From Uranotaenia lowii (lineage: Eukaryota; Arthropoda; Insecta; Diptera; Culicidae): a DNA stretch of 64,000 nt. This document shows, one piece after another, positions 53,640 through 63,439 of the stretch. Position numbers and translations under genes: made by a program. Numbering within the stretch: position 1 is the first letter of the stretch; the number at the start of each line of letters is the position of its first letter. The notes under the pieces are model-generated. The model ran no database searches. It was given only the letters and a program-made list of their open reading frames with translations, and was not told the origin of the DNA. The stretch covers positions 231,437,621-231,501,620 of the forward strand of contig NC_073693.1 of assembly GCF_029784155.1 (NCBI RefSeq), given 5' to 3'.

Positions 53640-54160
53640 TCAACGCCATGCCCCAACCAATTCTAGCCATTGGAGTTAAGATTTTCCAGCAACTGAATTA
53701 ACTCCACCGCAACTTGTTGAAAGGAATAAAGCATCCCTATGGAAATGAAATACGAATGAAGTGATGATTTAGCCATAGAGCGAATGATTCCAATGCTGAA
53801 GCTGAAATCCTTCAAGGACTAATGGAGAGGAGAACTGGAGCCATAATCCATAATGGTGTACCGGTTCTGGGAGCTGAGCTGAGCTGCAATAAGGATTGCC
53901 AACACAATCCACTTTTGCCGTTGTTCCGCGTTAACCTTTGTTTGCAAATTACGACCAGGTGCTTATTCCGACATTGGCTATTATTAGCAGCATTATTATC
54001 GTTGCTGTTGTTTTGAATATCCGGATGAAAACCTTCGGAGGGCTTTTGTTTATTGCTTTTCTTGTAGAGCAAAGCAAAGCAAAGCATGTTTCTGGGATTA
54101 AAGGGTGATCCCAGCAGAGAGTGAGTCTATAGGTTCCTTTAGTTTTGAAACGAAAAGGCG
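53640..54160. other. GC-enriched unique island
   Basis: Less AT-rich than the flanks, with overlapping frames on both strands (91, 73 and 64 codons) and no conserved domain. A (GCAAA)n run lies at 54070-54087. Like the islands at 13 and 21.7 kb, it may be conserved host non-coding sequence. Confidence 0.3.
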
Positions 54161-54312
54161 TGATCATCAATCTTATTATTAAAAGTTTGTTTCATTTCAA
54201 AACAAATGCTTGATTTTACAGAATCTGAAATTTCGTCAGGATTATATACGAATCCGAGATCTAATTGGTTCCATATAATTTGTAAATGGAAGCCAATGAT
54301 ATGATCATCATA

Positions 54313-55332
54313 AGAGTGTGTCGATTTAAGGTCATTTTAGAATCTCTCGAACTCTTGGGTCTAAAAAGCTTCGTTTAGTTTTAAAACTCATCCATATTTT
54401 TTGCAGAATTTTTAATAACGTTTACATGAGTAAATTTGAACTTCCAAATTTGTATGGGAAAATTGAATGTTTTGTACTGAAAAATTAACATCAATTTTGT
54501 TTCTTCTGTGGAACCGAGCCTGCTGATTGTTTTTGTGCCAATTTATAAATTCTGTTAAAGAAATTTCCCACTGTACATCTTTGTGCAAGACTGTAACCTC
54601 GTACCTAATAAGAAAAAAAAAGTTTCAGCTGTTAAACAGGCATATGTCTTTTATGAAAAACAATGAACTCAATTGACCCCACTACTGGTTCCTCGCGAAG
54701 TATTGCATGAAAAGTAGTCATACAATACCTCGCTAGGCACCCAGCACTGATGTTAATTGAATTTCCTGTTTTTCAATGCTTTAAGTAGTTGATTAAAAGT
54801 TGAAACAAAAGTTTAAAAAATTGAATATGACTGTAGTTTGAAAAGTGGCTTGAAGTTCTGAAAAGTAGTCGATCATTTTTGTTTACACATTTTGAAAACC
54901 AAAAACATGAATAGTATTAATTTTGTAACATGAAATGTAAAACACGATTCTTAATTTTAATAAATATATATTAAAAAAAAAAATTCAAAAAGAAACATGC
55001 CCCGATTTAACACCTAATAAGCTATTTGTCTAATAAGATACTAAGTAACGGTTTTCAACAAAGTTGTTTAGCGTAAAATTTCCTATAGAAAACTTAAAAA
55101 TTGGTACAAAAACCAATAGCCAGCTCGATTTCACGGAAGAAACAAAATTGATGTTGGTTTTTCAGATCAAAATATTCAATTTTCCCATACCAACCCAAGA
55201 GATCAAATTTTCTCATATAAACGTAACTTAAAAATTCAGCAAAAAATCATAGATGAACTTTGAACCAAAACGAATCTTTTTAATCCCCAGGGTTTGAAAA
55301 ATAAAAAAAAATCACCCTATATCGACTCAGTC
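54313..55332. mobile_element. Foldback element with GTCGAT ends, TA-flanked
   Basis: The arms (about 54313-54560 and 55070-55332) are inverted copies sharing AAAAAG(C/A)TTCGTTT, CATCAATTTTGTTTCTTC and TATGGGAAAATTGAAT, with a ~500-bp spacer. TA lies at 54311-54312 and 55333-55334. Nothing codes. A third, partial arm is at 25376-25530, so it is a dispersed family. Confidence 0.75.
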
Positions 55333-55611
55333 TAATGATCATAGACTTAGATGGCTGACTTGTTCCCCATTTCACTTTAATCGATGGCTAAAACTGTGTT
55401 GGACAAAACTTTTTAAGAATTAACTTAATCCAGCATGAACTGAATAAAATCAACTAAAAGGTGATACGGTCAAAATTTGGTCAATATCAACTTGACGTAT
55501 TTCTTTCAATTTCGTATTTAAAAAAAACCTGAACACCCCTCATTTTGAAGGTGTGTGTGTGTAGAATGTTGCTCCTATTTTGATTTTGGAATTCACTCTT
55601 CAGTTGTCAAA

Positions 55612-56637
55612 ATGCCGTCCAAGGAAGAAGAGCAGCGTATCAAAATTTGGCTCGCTCATCGCGAAGATCCGAGCTACTCGCACGCAAAGCTGACAAAATC
55701 GCTAAAAGTTGCCAAATCAACCGTTAAAAAGGTAATTAAAGTGTTTGGGGAACGTTTGTCGACAGCCAGGAAGTCTGGATCGGAGAGAAATCGAAAACCG
55801 AAAGCCGCTGATACGACAAAGAGAGTTGCGGGTAGTTTCAAGCGAAACCCCAACCTCTCTCTCCGAGATGCCGCAAATAAGCTGGGTGTATCGTCCCCAA
55901 CCGTGTACGAGCCAAAAAACGAGCCAAACTATCGACTTACAAGAAGGTAGTGACTCCAAATCGCGATGATAAACAAAATACGACGGCCAAAGCGCGATCC
56001 CGGAGGATGTACACGACGAGGCTGACGAAGTTTGACTGCGTGGTAATGGACGACGAAACCTACGTCAAAGCCGACTACAAGCAGCTTCCAGGACAGGAGT
56101 TTTATACGGCTAAAGAGAGGGGAAAGGTAGCAGATATTTTCCACTATTTTCCAGCACATGAAACTGTCAAGGTTTGCGAAGAAATATATGGTTTGGCAAG
56201 CCATCTGTACCTGAGGCTTGAAAAGCAGCATTTTCGTAGCTTCCGGGACTGTCAACCAAGAAATTTACGTGAAAGGGTGTCTGAATAAACGTCTGCTGCC
56301 TTTCCTGAAGAAACACGATTGTTCCGTACTGTTTTGGCTGGATTTGGCATCTTACCATTACGGTAAAAAGGCCATGGAGTGGTACGCCGCCAACAACGTG
56401 CAGGTGGTTCCCAAGGACAAGAACCCTCCCAACACGGCAGAGCTCCGCCCAATTGAGAAATACTGGGCTATTGTCAAGCGGAACATAAAGAAGACAAAAA
56501 AAACTGCTAAGGAGCAGCAGTTCAAGGCAAACTGGCTTTCTGCGGCGAAGAAGGTGAACAAGGTGGCTGTACAAAATCTGATGGCAGGGGTTAAGCGTAA
56601 GACCCAGCAATTCGGATTTGGAAAAGCGGAAGCCTAA
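55612..56637 (+). pseudogene. DD37E transposase pseudogene
   Basis: The reading frame is split in three. Segment 1 (ATG 55612 to ~55905) has a paired-like DNA-binding region: a first HTH at residues ~24-48 (KLTKSLKVAKSTVKKVI) and a second at ~80-97 (NLSLRDAANKLGVSSPTV). A 1-base shift near 55905 leads to segment 2, with MDDETYVKADY (first catalytic Asp, codon 56052-56054). A second shift near 56170 and an in-frame TGA (56212-56214) precede segment 3, with LFWLDLASYHYG (second Asp, 56341-56343) and RPIEKYWA (Glu, 56455-56457). Exactly 37 residues separate Asp and Glu, hence DD37E. The catalytic residues are intact; the gene is not. Confidence 0.95.
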
Positions 56638-56662
56638 CTGAATATTTTTTCTGAATTTTATA

Positions 56663-57575
56663 TGGGAGAGTGGGGAATCGTGGGCCACTTTTTTTCGTTG
56701 TTCCATAACTTCTTTATTATAAAAGATAAAATGAAAACAAAAAAAAAGTATGGTTTTCTACATTTTCAAGGTATCATAAGGTATATTTTTAAAACTTTTA
56801 ATAAGTTATTTTCCCCAAATTCTGACTGTTTGAAAAAAAGCAATATTTTTTGGATTTTGAAAAATGGTGGGGAATCGTGGGCCACCAAATCCAAATTGAC
56901 CAAATAACATGTAAAGTTTATGAGTTGACCCAAAACTGTGATTTCCTTATTCATTTCGTTATTTTAAAGCAATTTCAGATGATTAAATAAAAAAGAGAGC
57001 TGTGTATGATCGCATAGATTTCAAAACCTGGCTCGCGAAAGTTTTGGCAAAATTTCTTATATAGGATGGACAAAATATTTTTCACAATTCTTCATTTGGC
57101 ATAAGAAAACTTTACAGATAGGTAAAACGTATTTTAAGTTCTGAATGTGTATAAAAACATGAAAATATAGGTGATTCAAGATGTGTGGCCCACGATTCCC
57201 CACAAGCTATGATTTGCAAATTGGTTGCGTTTGTGTGACTGATTGATGTTTCATCAAAAATTCCTTTCCCATGTGAAAGATCATGACAAAACCAAGATCA
57301 TAAGCGTATGAGCATATTTTTGTTTTGCACTTTAGGTTCCCCATCGATGAAATAAGCGGGTGTTTTTTTAATTATGTAAGTAAATTTTTCCAACTTTTTT
57401 TAGCTTGATAAATGAAAGAAGCATATGATGCGTATTTCAGTCAAGAACATATAGGAATATATGCTCACGCAAAGCGGCGACGATGACAGTTGGTTTAAGA
57501 TTTTTATCTCAACACACATCTGAGATATTAAAAGTGGCCCACGTTTCCCCATGGCCCACGATACCCCATCTCCCC
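56663..57575. mobile_element. GGGGAGAGTGGGG MITE, copy 2, nested in ITmD37E
   Basis: The ends TGGGAGAGTGGGGAATCG and, inverted, GGGGAGATGGGGTATCG are flanked by TA (56661-56662 and 57576-57577). The transposon sequence resumes on both sides as ..TTTTATA and CTGATTAAACTTG. Internal copies of GTGGGGAATCGTGGGCCAC (about 56867) and its inverse (about 57185) repeat the terminal motif. It is the reverse-oriented relative of 16472-17348. Frames at 56662-56954 are shadows. Confidence 0.92.
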
Positions 57576-57671
57576 TACTGATTAAACTTGAAAAAAAAAT
57601 TTAATTTGATTTTTTTAAATAAACGATTTCTCCGATTTACACGCATTTTCCCTTGACCAAATCACCCTTTA

Positions 57672-57892
57672 CATATTATATTAAAATTAGCTTCGAAGTT
57701 GTCAAAATGCATTCGATAATTCCCAATCTTTAAAAAAACAGTTGTAAACTAAAAATACATTGTTCTTTCTTACCAATCAACGTTGACCAATTTCGTTTAT
57801 GACTGTGTTAATCTTACCTGTAAAAAAAAAGAAAAAAAATATGTTAATGTGGACACTTAATTTTTTAATTCTTTTGTTTTTAATTTAAAACT
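57672..57892. other. AT-rich spacer, nothing seen
   Basis: Short unique stretch between the ITmD37E element and the next repeat. Confidence 0.4.
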
Positions 57893-59239
57893 AGCTGACC
57901 CGGTAAACTTTGTTTTACCCGTTCCTTAATAAATCTTTGGAAAATGTTTCCAGTTCTTTAACTACTTCGTGCTCGTGAATCAGTTTTCGTGAAAATCGTC
58001 TTCAAGCTGTTCCAGTTTTGTCCCGTTTCTAGTTGATTTTGTATAGTAGCCCGCCTTCCATAGAAAGTGAGATTCTTAAAACTATCATACAAACCATCTC
58101 TGACCCAAAAGCCCTCGGATACCAAATTTCACTTCATTTCGACCGATCATTCACCCAGCTAACCAGAAATCGTAAAGCAGTGTTCATTGTAGATTGTATA
58201 AGCATCCAGTTTAGATTGGAATTGTATAAACATCATGTTGTAGCTAAACCAAGTTATATTTTATCGTTTATGGTTTGTATAGTTCATTAAAAACGATAAC
58301 ATTTTGTTAATCGTATAGAAAGATCAATAAAGTTGTTTTGAATTGCAGTAGAATTGTGTAAAGCTCAATATTATATCCCACTGTAAAATTAAGCAATCTT
58401 TCATACTTGCGATCTATGATGACATATTATTTCCATGAAAGGTCGTACAGTAATTGTGAGAAAATCGTATAATGGAATTTAAACAATCTATTCATACATG
58501 TCATTCAAAGTTGCTCATTGAGATAAGCTTAATCGGTAAAAAATTGTTAATAATGCAATTCCTATGCTTAGTGATATCGTAATCATCTTATGTCAACAAT
58601 TGCAAAAATTGGAAATCCTGGACGAATTTTGTTGCAAAAATGAAGGCAGTTTTAATTTAGAAAAAAATTATAAAAATGAAAAAAGTGGCACATACAGTCG
58701 ACGTTTGCAAAAACGCAGGCGACGCTTAAAAAAATCCGGTTCGTTGATAAATGATTCCAGATATGCTCATTGCAGATTGTATAAGCATCCAGTTTAGATT
58801 GGAGTTGTATAATCATCATGTTGTAGCTAAACCAAGTTAAATTCTATCGTTTATGGTTTGTATAGTTCATTATATACAAAAATATTTTGTTAATCGTATA
58901 GAAAGATCAATAAAGTTGTTTTGAATTGCAGTAGAATTGTGTAAAGCTCAATATTATATCCCACTGTAAAATTTAGCAATCTTTCATGCTTGCGATCTAT
59001 GATGACATATTATTTTCATGAAAGGTCGTACAATAATTGTAAGAACATCGTATAATGGAATTTAAACAATCTGCAGATTTTCGAATTGTTTAACAGTACA
59101 CTTAATAGCTAGCTAAGATTGCACAGCGCTGAATACTATTATTGATTGTAATTGAATCGTCCATGAGATAGGTTAAAGATGTATATAAAAAACGGCATCT
59201 ATAAATAGATTTGGAGTCCGAAATGATGCAGTCAGTGGT
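57893..59239. repeat. Dispersed repeat starting CTAGCTGACCCGGTAAAC; internal 299-bp duplication
   Basis: It opens CTAGCTGACCCGGTAAACTT, a start I associate with repeats in many arthropod genomes (family not known to me). The block CCTCGGATACCAAATTTCAC at about 58115 recurs at about 61061. A segment of ~299 bp at 58191-58489 is repeated at 58774-59072 (offset 583, few differences). TTGTATAA and close variants recur every few tens of bases. The frames here (85 and 77 codons) lack domains. Confidence 0.55.
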
Positions 59240-59937
59240 ACTTTATACGATCAATTGATTTTTAAACGGATCCCTCAACTGTACATGAACAAATTTGCTT
59301 GTTTGTATCAACATGAAATGGCGCCGAGGAAGCATCGAAGGACAGGGATCGGAACGTTGTGAGTTCGAGACTGAGGAAGTTCGAGACACATAAAGTTGTA
59401 TATGGTTCAATTTTTTTTTCGCAGTAAACATTAAATTCTATTGTATTAATGTTCACGGCGATTCATAGTAAAATCGTAATAAAGGAATAATATAATTGCT
59501 TTGGGATACAGTAACAATAAATTGTATTAAATGGCGAAGAAAGTTGTATAAACCTCAGGCTACCTGCAAAAGGAAATTGTAATCAAATTGTAGGGCAGGC
59601 AATAGAAAGTTGTAAGTTGTACAATCCTAAGATTTTATGCAGAGCAAAATTGTTATCAAATTGTTGAAAACGCAATACAAAGTTTTATATTTTCAAGGTG
59701 AGCAAAATTTGGTCCGTATATTGCCTCCACTTTGGTACGTACAGGCTCATTTAGAATATTCTATACAACTTTTTCAGATTGTACAAAAGTGTGTATATCT
59801 CAGAAACAACTGAAATATACAGACCAAAATGTTCACTGGGCATACGTGATGTTGTTACAAAGAAAACGCCTCCATTTTTATATATAAGAAGATGTTAAGA
59901 AGAGATAATTTTGTATGGGGACCCCTCGTTCATAAAA
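59240..59937. repeat. Segment A, first copy (698 bp)
   Basis: By eye identical to 60315-61012 (offset 1075). It begins ACTTTATACGATCAATTG and ends TCGTTCATAAAA. Its right part has GTGATGTTGTTAC and GCCTCCATTTTTATATATAA, the tail of the dispersed repeat that starts near 57893. The 62- and 64-codon minus-strand frames are duplicated with it and are not genes. Confidence 0.95.
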
Positions 59938-60315
59938 TTTTTTTGATTGTTACTTACCGGTTGCGTTCTGAACGACAGTAAGCAATAATATCGAGTATCT
60001 TTTATCGTTAAATGTTAAAAGTTCTAACATCCCCTTGAGTAAATTGGAAAACAAAACTCAAAGGATTCGGTTCAGTCTGGCGGAGCGAAATTTTAACAAA
60101 TGCTTACAATCCGAAATATCAAGTTTTTAGCCACGGGAACGTTTTTTTTATCATTTAAATTATGAGATATTAGTTCGTGACGAGCCGAAGAACCGTTTTG
60201 AATAGAAAAAACCAACACAAATAAGATTATTTTGTACAAAATCAGTTTTCATGACAGAAACAGACATTTTGTCTTTACCTCTAAGCTGGCTCTCAGTTCA
60301 CTTTGGCGCAACGCA
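59935..60315. repeat. Segment B, first copy (381 bp)
   Basis: By eye identical to 61431-61811 (offset 1496). It starts in AAATTTTTTTGATTG and ends GGCGCAACGCA. In the second copy this stretch is the interior of a TA-flanked element (61144-61989). Here it stands without either TIR, so this copy is the derivative. Confidence 0.95.
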
Positions 60316-61012
60316 CTTTATACGATCAATTGATTTTTAAACGGATCCCTCAACTGTACATGAACAAATTTGCTTGTTTGTATCAACATGAAATGGCGCC
60401 GAGGAAGCATCGAAGGACAGGGATCGGAACGTTGTGAGTTCGAGACTGAGGAAGTTCGAGACACATAAAGTTGTATATGGTTCAATTTTTTTTTCGCAGT
60501 AAACATTAAATTCTATTGTATTAATGTTCACGGCGATTCATAGTAAAATCGTAATAAAGGAATAATATAATTGCTTTGGGATACAGTAACAATAAATTGT
60601 ATTAAATGGCGAAGAAAGTTGTATAAACCTCAGGCTACCTGCAAAAGGAAATTGTAATCAAATTGTAGGGCAGGCAATAGAAAGTTGTAAGTTGTACAAT
60701 CCTAAGATTTTATGCAGAGCAAAATTGTTATCAAATTGTTGAAAACGCAATACAAAGTTTTATATTTTCAAGGTGAGCAAAATTTGGTCCGTATATTGCC
60801 TCCACTTTGGTACGTACAGGCTCATTTAGAATATTCTATACAACTTTTTCAGATTGTACAAAAGTGTGTATATCTCAGAAACAACTGAAATATACAGACC
60901 AAAATGTTCACTGGGCATACGTGATGTTGTTACAAAGAAAACGCCTCCATTTTTATATATAAGAAGATGTTAAGAAGAGATAATTTTGTATGGGGACCCC
61001 TCGTTCATAAAA
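60315..61012. repeat. Segment A, second copy (698 bp)
   Basis: Matches 59240-59937 base for base as far as I could compare. It abuts segment B directly at GCGCAACGCA|CTTTATACG, the duplication junction, with essentially no microhomology. Confidence 0.95.
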
Positions 61013-61430
61013 AGTAAGATTCTTGAAACTATTATACAAACCATCTCTGACCCAAAAAACCCTCGGATACCAAATTTCACTTCATTCCGACCGACCATTC
61101 ATACGTGATGTTGTTACTAAGGAAACGCCTCCATTTTTATATATGATCGGGATTCGACCAGACCGAACTGAACGCCATAAACTTTATTTCGAGAAAATCG
61201 AGTTGAAAGTTCACAGACCTACCTATCAATACCATTTTATTAGATATCTCATTTAATCATTTTACTATCACATTTTGACTCTTATAAAGCCGTCGAGGCT
61301 ATACTGGTCGATTTCTGATTGCACAATAAGCCGAAAACTGAATTTTAATAGCAATATGTTTGCACCCAGTTTACTCTGGTCGAACCAAAATGTGAACCAA
61401 GCCATACAAATTTCACACTTTTGAAATCCG
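61013..61430. repeat. Segment C (418 bp), present only in the second unit
   Basis: It begins with a short copy of the dispersed repeat (CCATCTCTGACCCAAAA, CCTCGGATACCAAATTTCAC, GCCTCCATTTTTATATA). At 61144 it passes into the left end of a TA-flanked element. Its absence between A and B in the first unit is bounded by AAA on both sides, a deletion with minimal homology. Confidence 0.8.
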
Positions 61431-61989
61431 AAATTTTTTTGATTGTTACTTACCGGTTGCGTTCTGAACGACAGTAAGCAATAATATCGAGTATCTTTTA
61501 TCGTTAAATGTTAAAAGTTCTAACATCCCCTTGAGTAAATTGGAAAACAAAACTCAAAGGATTCGGTTCAGTCTGGCGGAGCGAAATTTTAACAAATGCT
61601 TACAATCCGAAATATCAAGTTTTTAGCCACGGGAACGTTTTTTTTATCATTTAAATTATGAGATATTAGTTCGTGACGAGCCGAAGAACCGTTTTGAATA
61701 GAAAAAACCAACACAAATAAGATTATTTTGTACAAAATCAGTTTTCATGACAGAAACAGACATTTTGTCTTTACCTCTAAGCTGGCTCTCAGTTCACTTT
61801 GGCGCAACGCATTTTTGCTATTTCCACTGTCGGCAACATTAAAATTTTCTAATAAAATCAGAAAAAAATGGAAAAATGTTCTGATTTTCATTGGCCAGGT
61901 ACAGTTTATCATGTTTCGCATCCGCTGCAACAGATAACTCATTTTTTTTTCAAATTGGCGTTCAGTTCGGTCTGGTCGAATCCCGGCCA
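61144..61989. mobile_element. TA element with GGGATTCGACCAGACCGAAC ends
   Basis: Inverted ends sharing GGGATTCGACCAGACCGAAC (and further TGAACGCC) are flanked by TA (61142-61143 and 61990-61991). It is inserted in the ATATATAA tail of the dispersed repeat: TTTTTATATA stands on the left, TATAAG on the right. The 846-bp body has no transposase. ATTCGGTTCAGTCTGG inside echoes the TIR. This complete copy shows that segment B is part of a mobile element. Confidence 0.85.
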
Positions 61990-61991
61990 TA

Positions 61992-63430
61992 TAAGATTTA
62001 TAATAATTTTTTTATAATTTGTTTTAAGTTTTCTTTAATTAAAACCTTTAATAAAAAAATAAATGGTTACCATTTTGAACAACTAAACTATAGTTTTCGG
62101 ATTCCGTGCCGAAAAATAACTTCTCTCTTGATGAAATCAAATTAGAGGACAATTCGCGGTACCGTTAGATACTCCCTAGATCCAAACCCCGCCTTTAGGT
62201 GGGGTTTATTAAAATTGTCATAAGTCCGCAGGGAATAGTCATTTAAATAAAAAAAACCCATTTTATCAACAATCTGTATTTTAGAAGTTTCAGAAAACAT
62301 AGTTCAATATAATTTATCGTTCTAAAAAAGATTGTTAACATGTAACCTAAAATGTAATAAAGATCGGTTTTTTGAAAAAAAAAATCAACCAAAGTTTGTT
62401 TAAAGTACGGAAAAAAAACTTGCCTACGTTTATTTTGTTTGATAAATACAATATTTTCCATTAATATGGTTTTTTGTAGAACAGAAGTTGTTTGTAGATT
62501 GATTGTATTGTGATTTTTTTTAAACTTTTAATTTTTAATCATCGAAAGTTAAAGCCAAGAGAAATTTGTGCAGTAGAAGCATTTCTCTGATTCAACGTTC
62601 TGTCTCCTGTATCACTGTTTAAAAAAATATATATCCATTGGGGTTTGGTTGCGAATCGTTTCGGACCCCAGTTGTATCGAAACGCGATAATAACAGCCTG
62701 AGAAGGCCCTAAGTAATAATTTTAGCTTCATTATGATCAGCACAACTTCGATAGAACTACAGCGATATATTATCTTGTTCTATAGATCATCAGAACACTA
62801 ATAAAGCTGAAATATGGCTGGCTGGAAAATGTTGATTACCAAAGCTTCTATAAAGCTTTAATAAAACATGTAAACAATATTTGGTTTTTATTCGATTCCT
62901 TGAGTTCTTCAAGTTTTTTATTTTTTTTTTTTCAGCAACTATGATGGTTGATAAATGATGATTGCGTTATTGAGATAGGAGCTGCTAGAATTAGTAACAA
63001 AAAAGTAATGTTCTAGCCATATTATGAGCATCCTTTCGACTGCCAGTCAAGAAATAGTATCTTAAATTAAATACGCCTCGTCAAATCTCTAGAATATAAA
63101 AATTTTAATAAAATATACATTTAAATGGTAAAAAAATAAAATTAAAAGTATACGGCGGAAAATATTATTCAATTAATATAATTGTCAACCATTACACAAC
63201 GATCGTATGCATAATGTAATTGATTGAAAATAGGCATGTAAAAATGATTTTAAAATATTTGAAATTGTGAATCTATGAAAAATGCATAATAGTTTTGTTA
63301 TGGTAAGACAAATGGCTAATTAGTTTTACACATGTAGGATGAGTTACTCATTTCTGAGTTGCTAATCATTAGTACAGTAAATCGGGACAGACTTTTTAAA
63401 AGAAATATATGGTTCTTAATTACGGATGAA
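61992..63430. other. AT-rich DNA, no gene recognised
   Basis: AAACCCCGCCTTTAGGTGGGGTTTA near 62184 (stem AAACCCC..GGGGTTT) is a strong hairpin. AAAGCTTTAATAAAAC near 62850 resembles words at 49.2 and 52.3 kb. Short frames have no domain. Confidence 0.35.
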
Positions 63431-63439
63431 ATGATATCA

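Larger units (their letters stand above)
55457..57669 (+). mobile_element. ITmD37E-type Tc1/mariner element, interrupted by a MITE
   Basis: The left end AAAGGTGATACGGTCAA and the inverse of the right end, AAGGGTGATTTGGTCAA, are flanked by TA (55455-55456 and 57670-57671). The interior has one transposase pseudogene (55612-56637). A 913-bp TA MITE sits in the 3' untranslated part (56663-57575). Subtracting it leaves ~1.3 kb, the normal length of a complete Tc1-like element. ITmD37E elements were described from mosquitoes, which supports the host guess. It cannot make its own transposase. Confidence 0.92.

Noticed and set aside
56167..56706. 179-codon minus-strand frame
   Set aside because: It is the antisense shadow of the ITmD37E transposase pseudogene.
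59243..60531. Two pairs of duplicated 62- and 64-codon minus-strand frames
   Set aside because: The duplication is of the whole 698-bp segment; the frames have no domain and no selective signal can be inferred from apparently identical copies.
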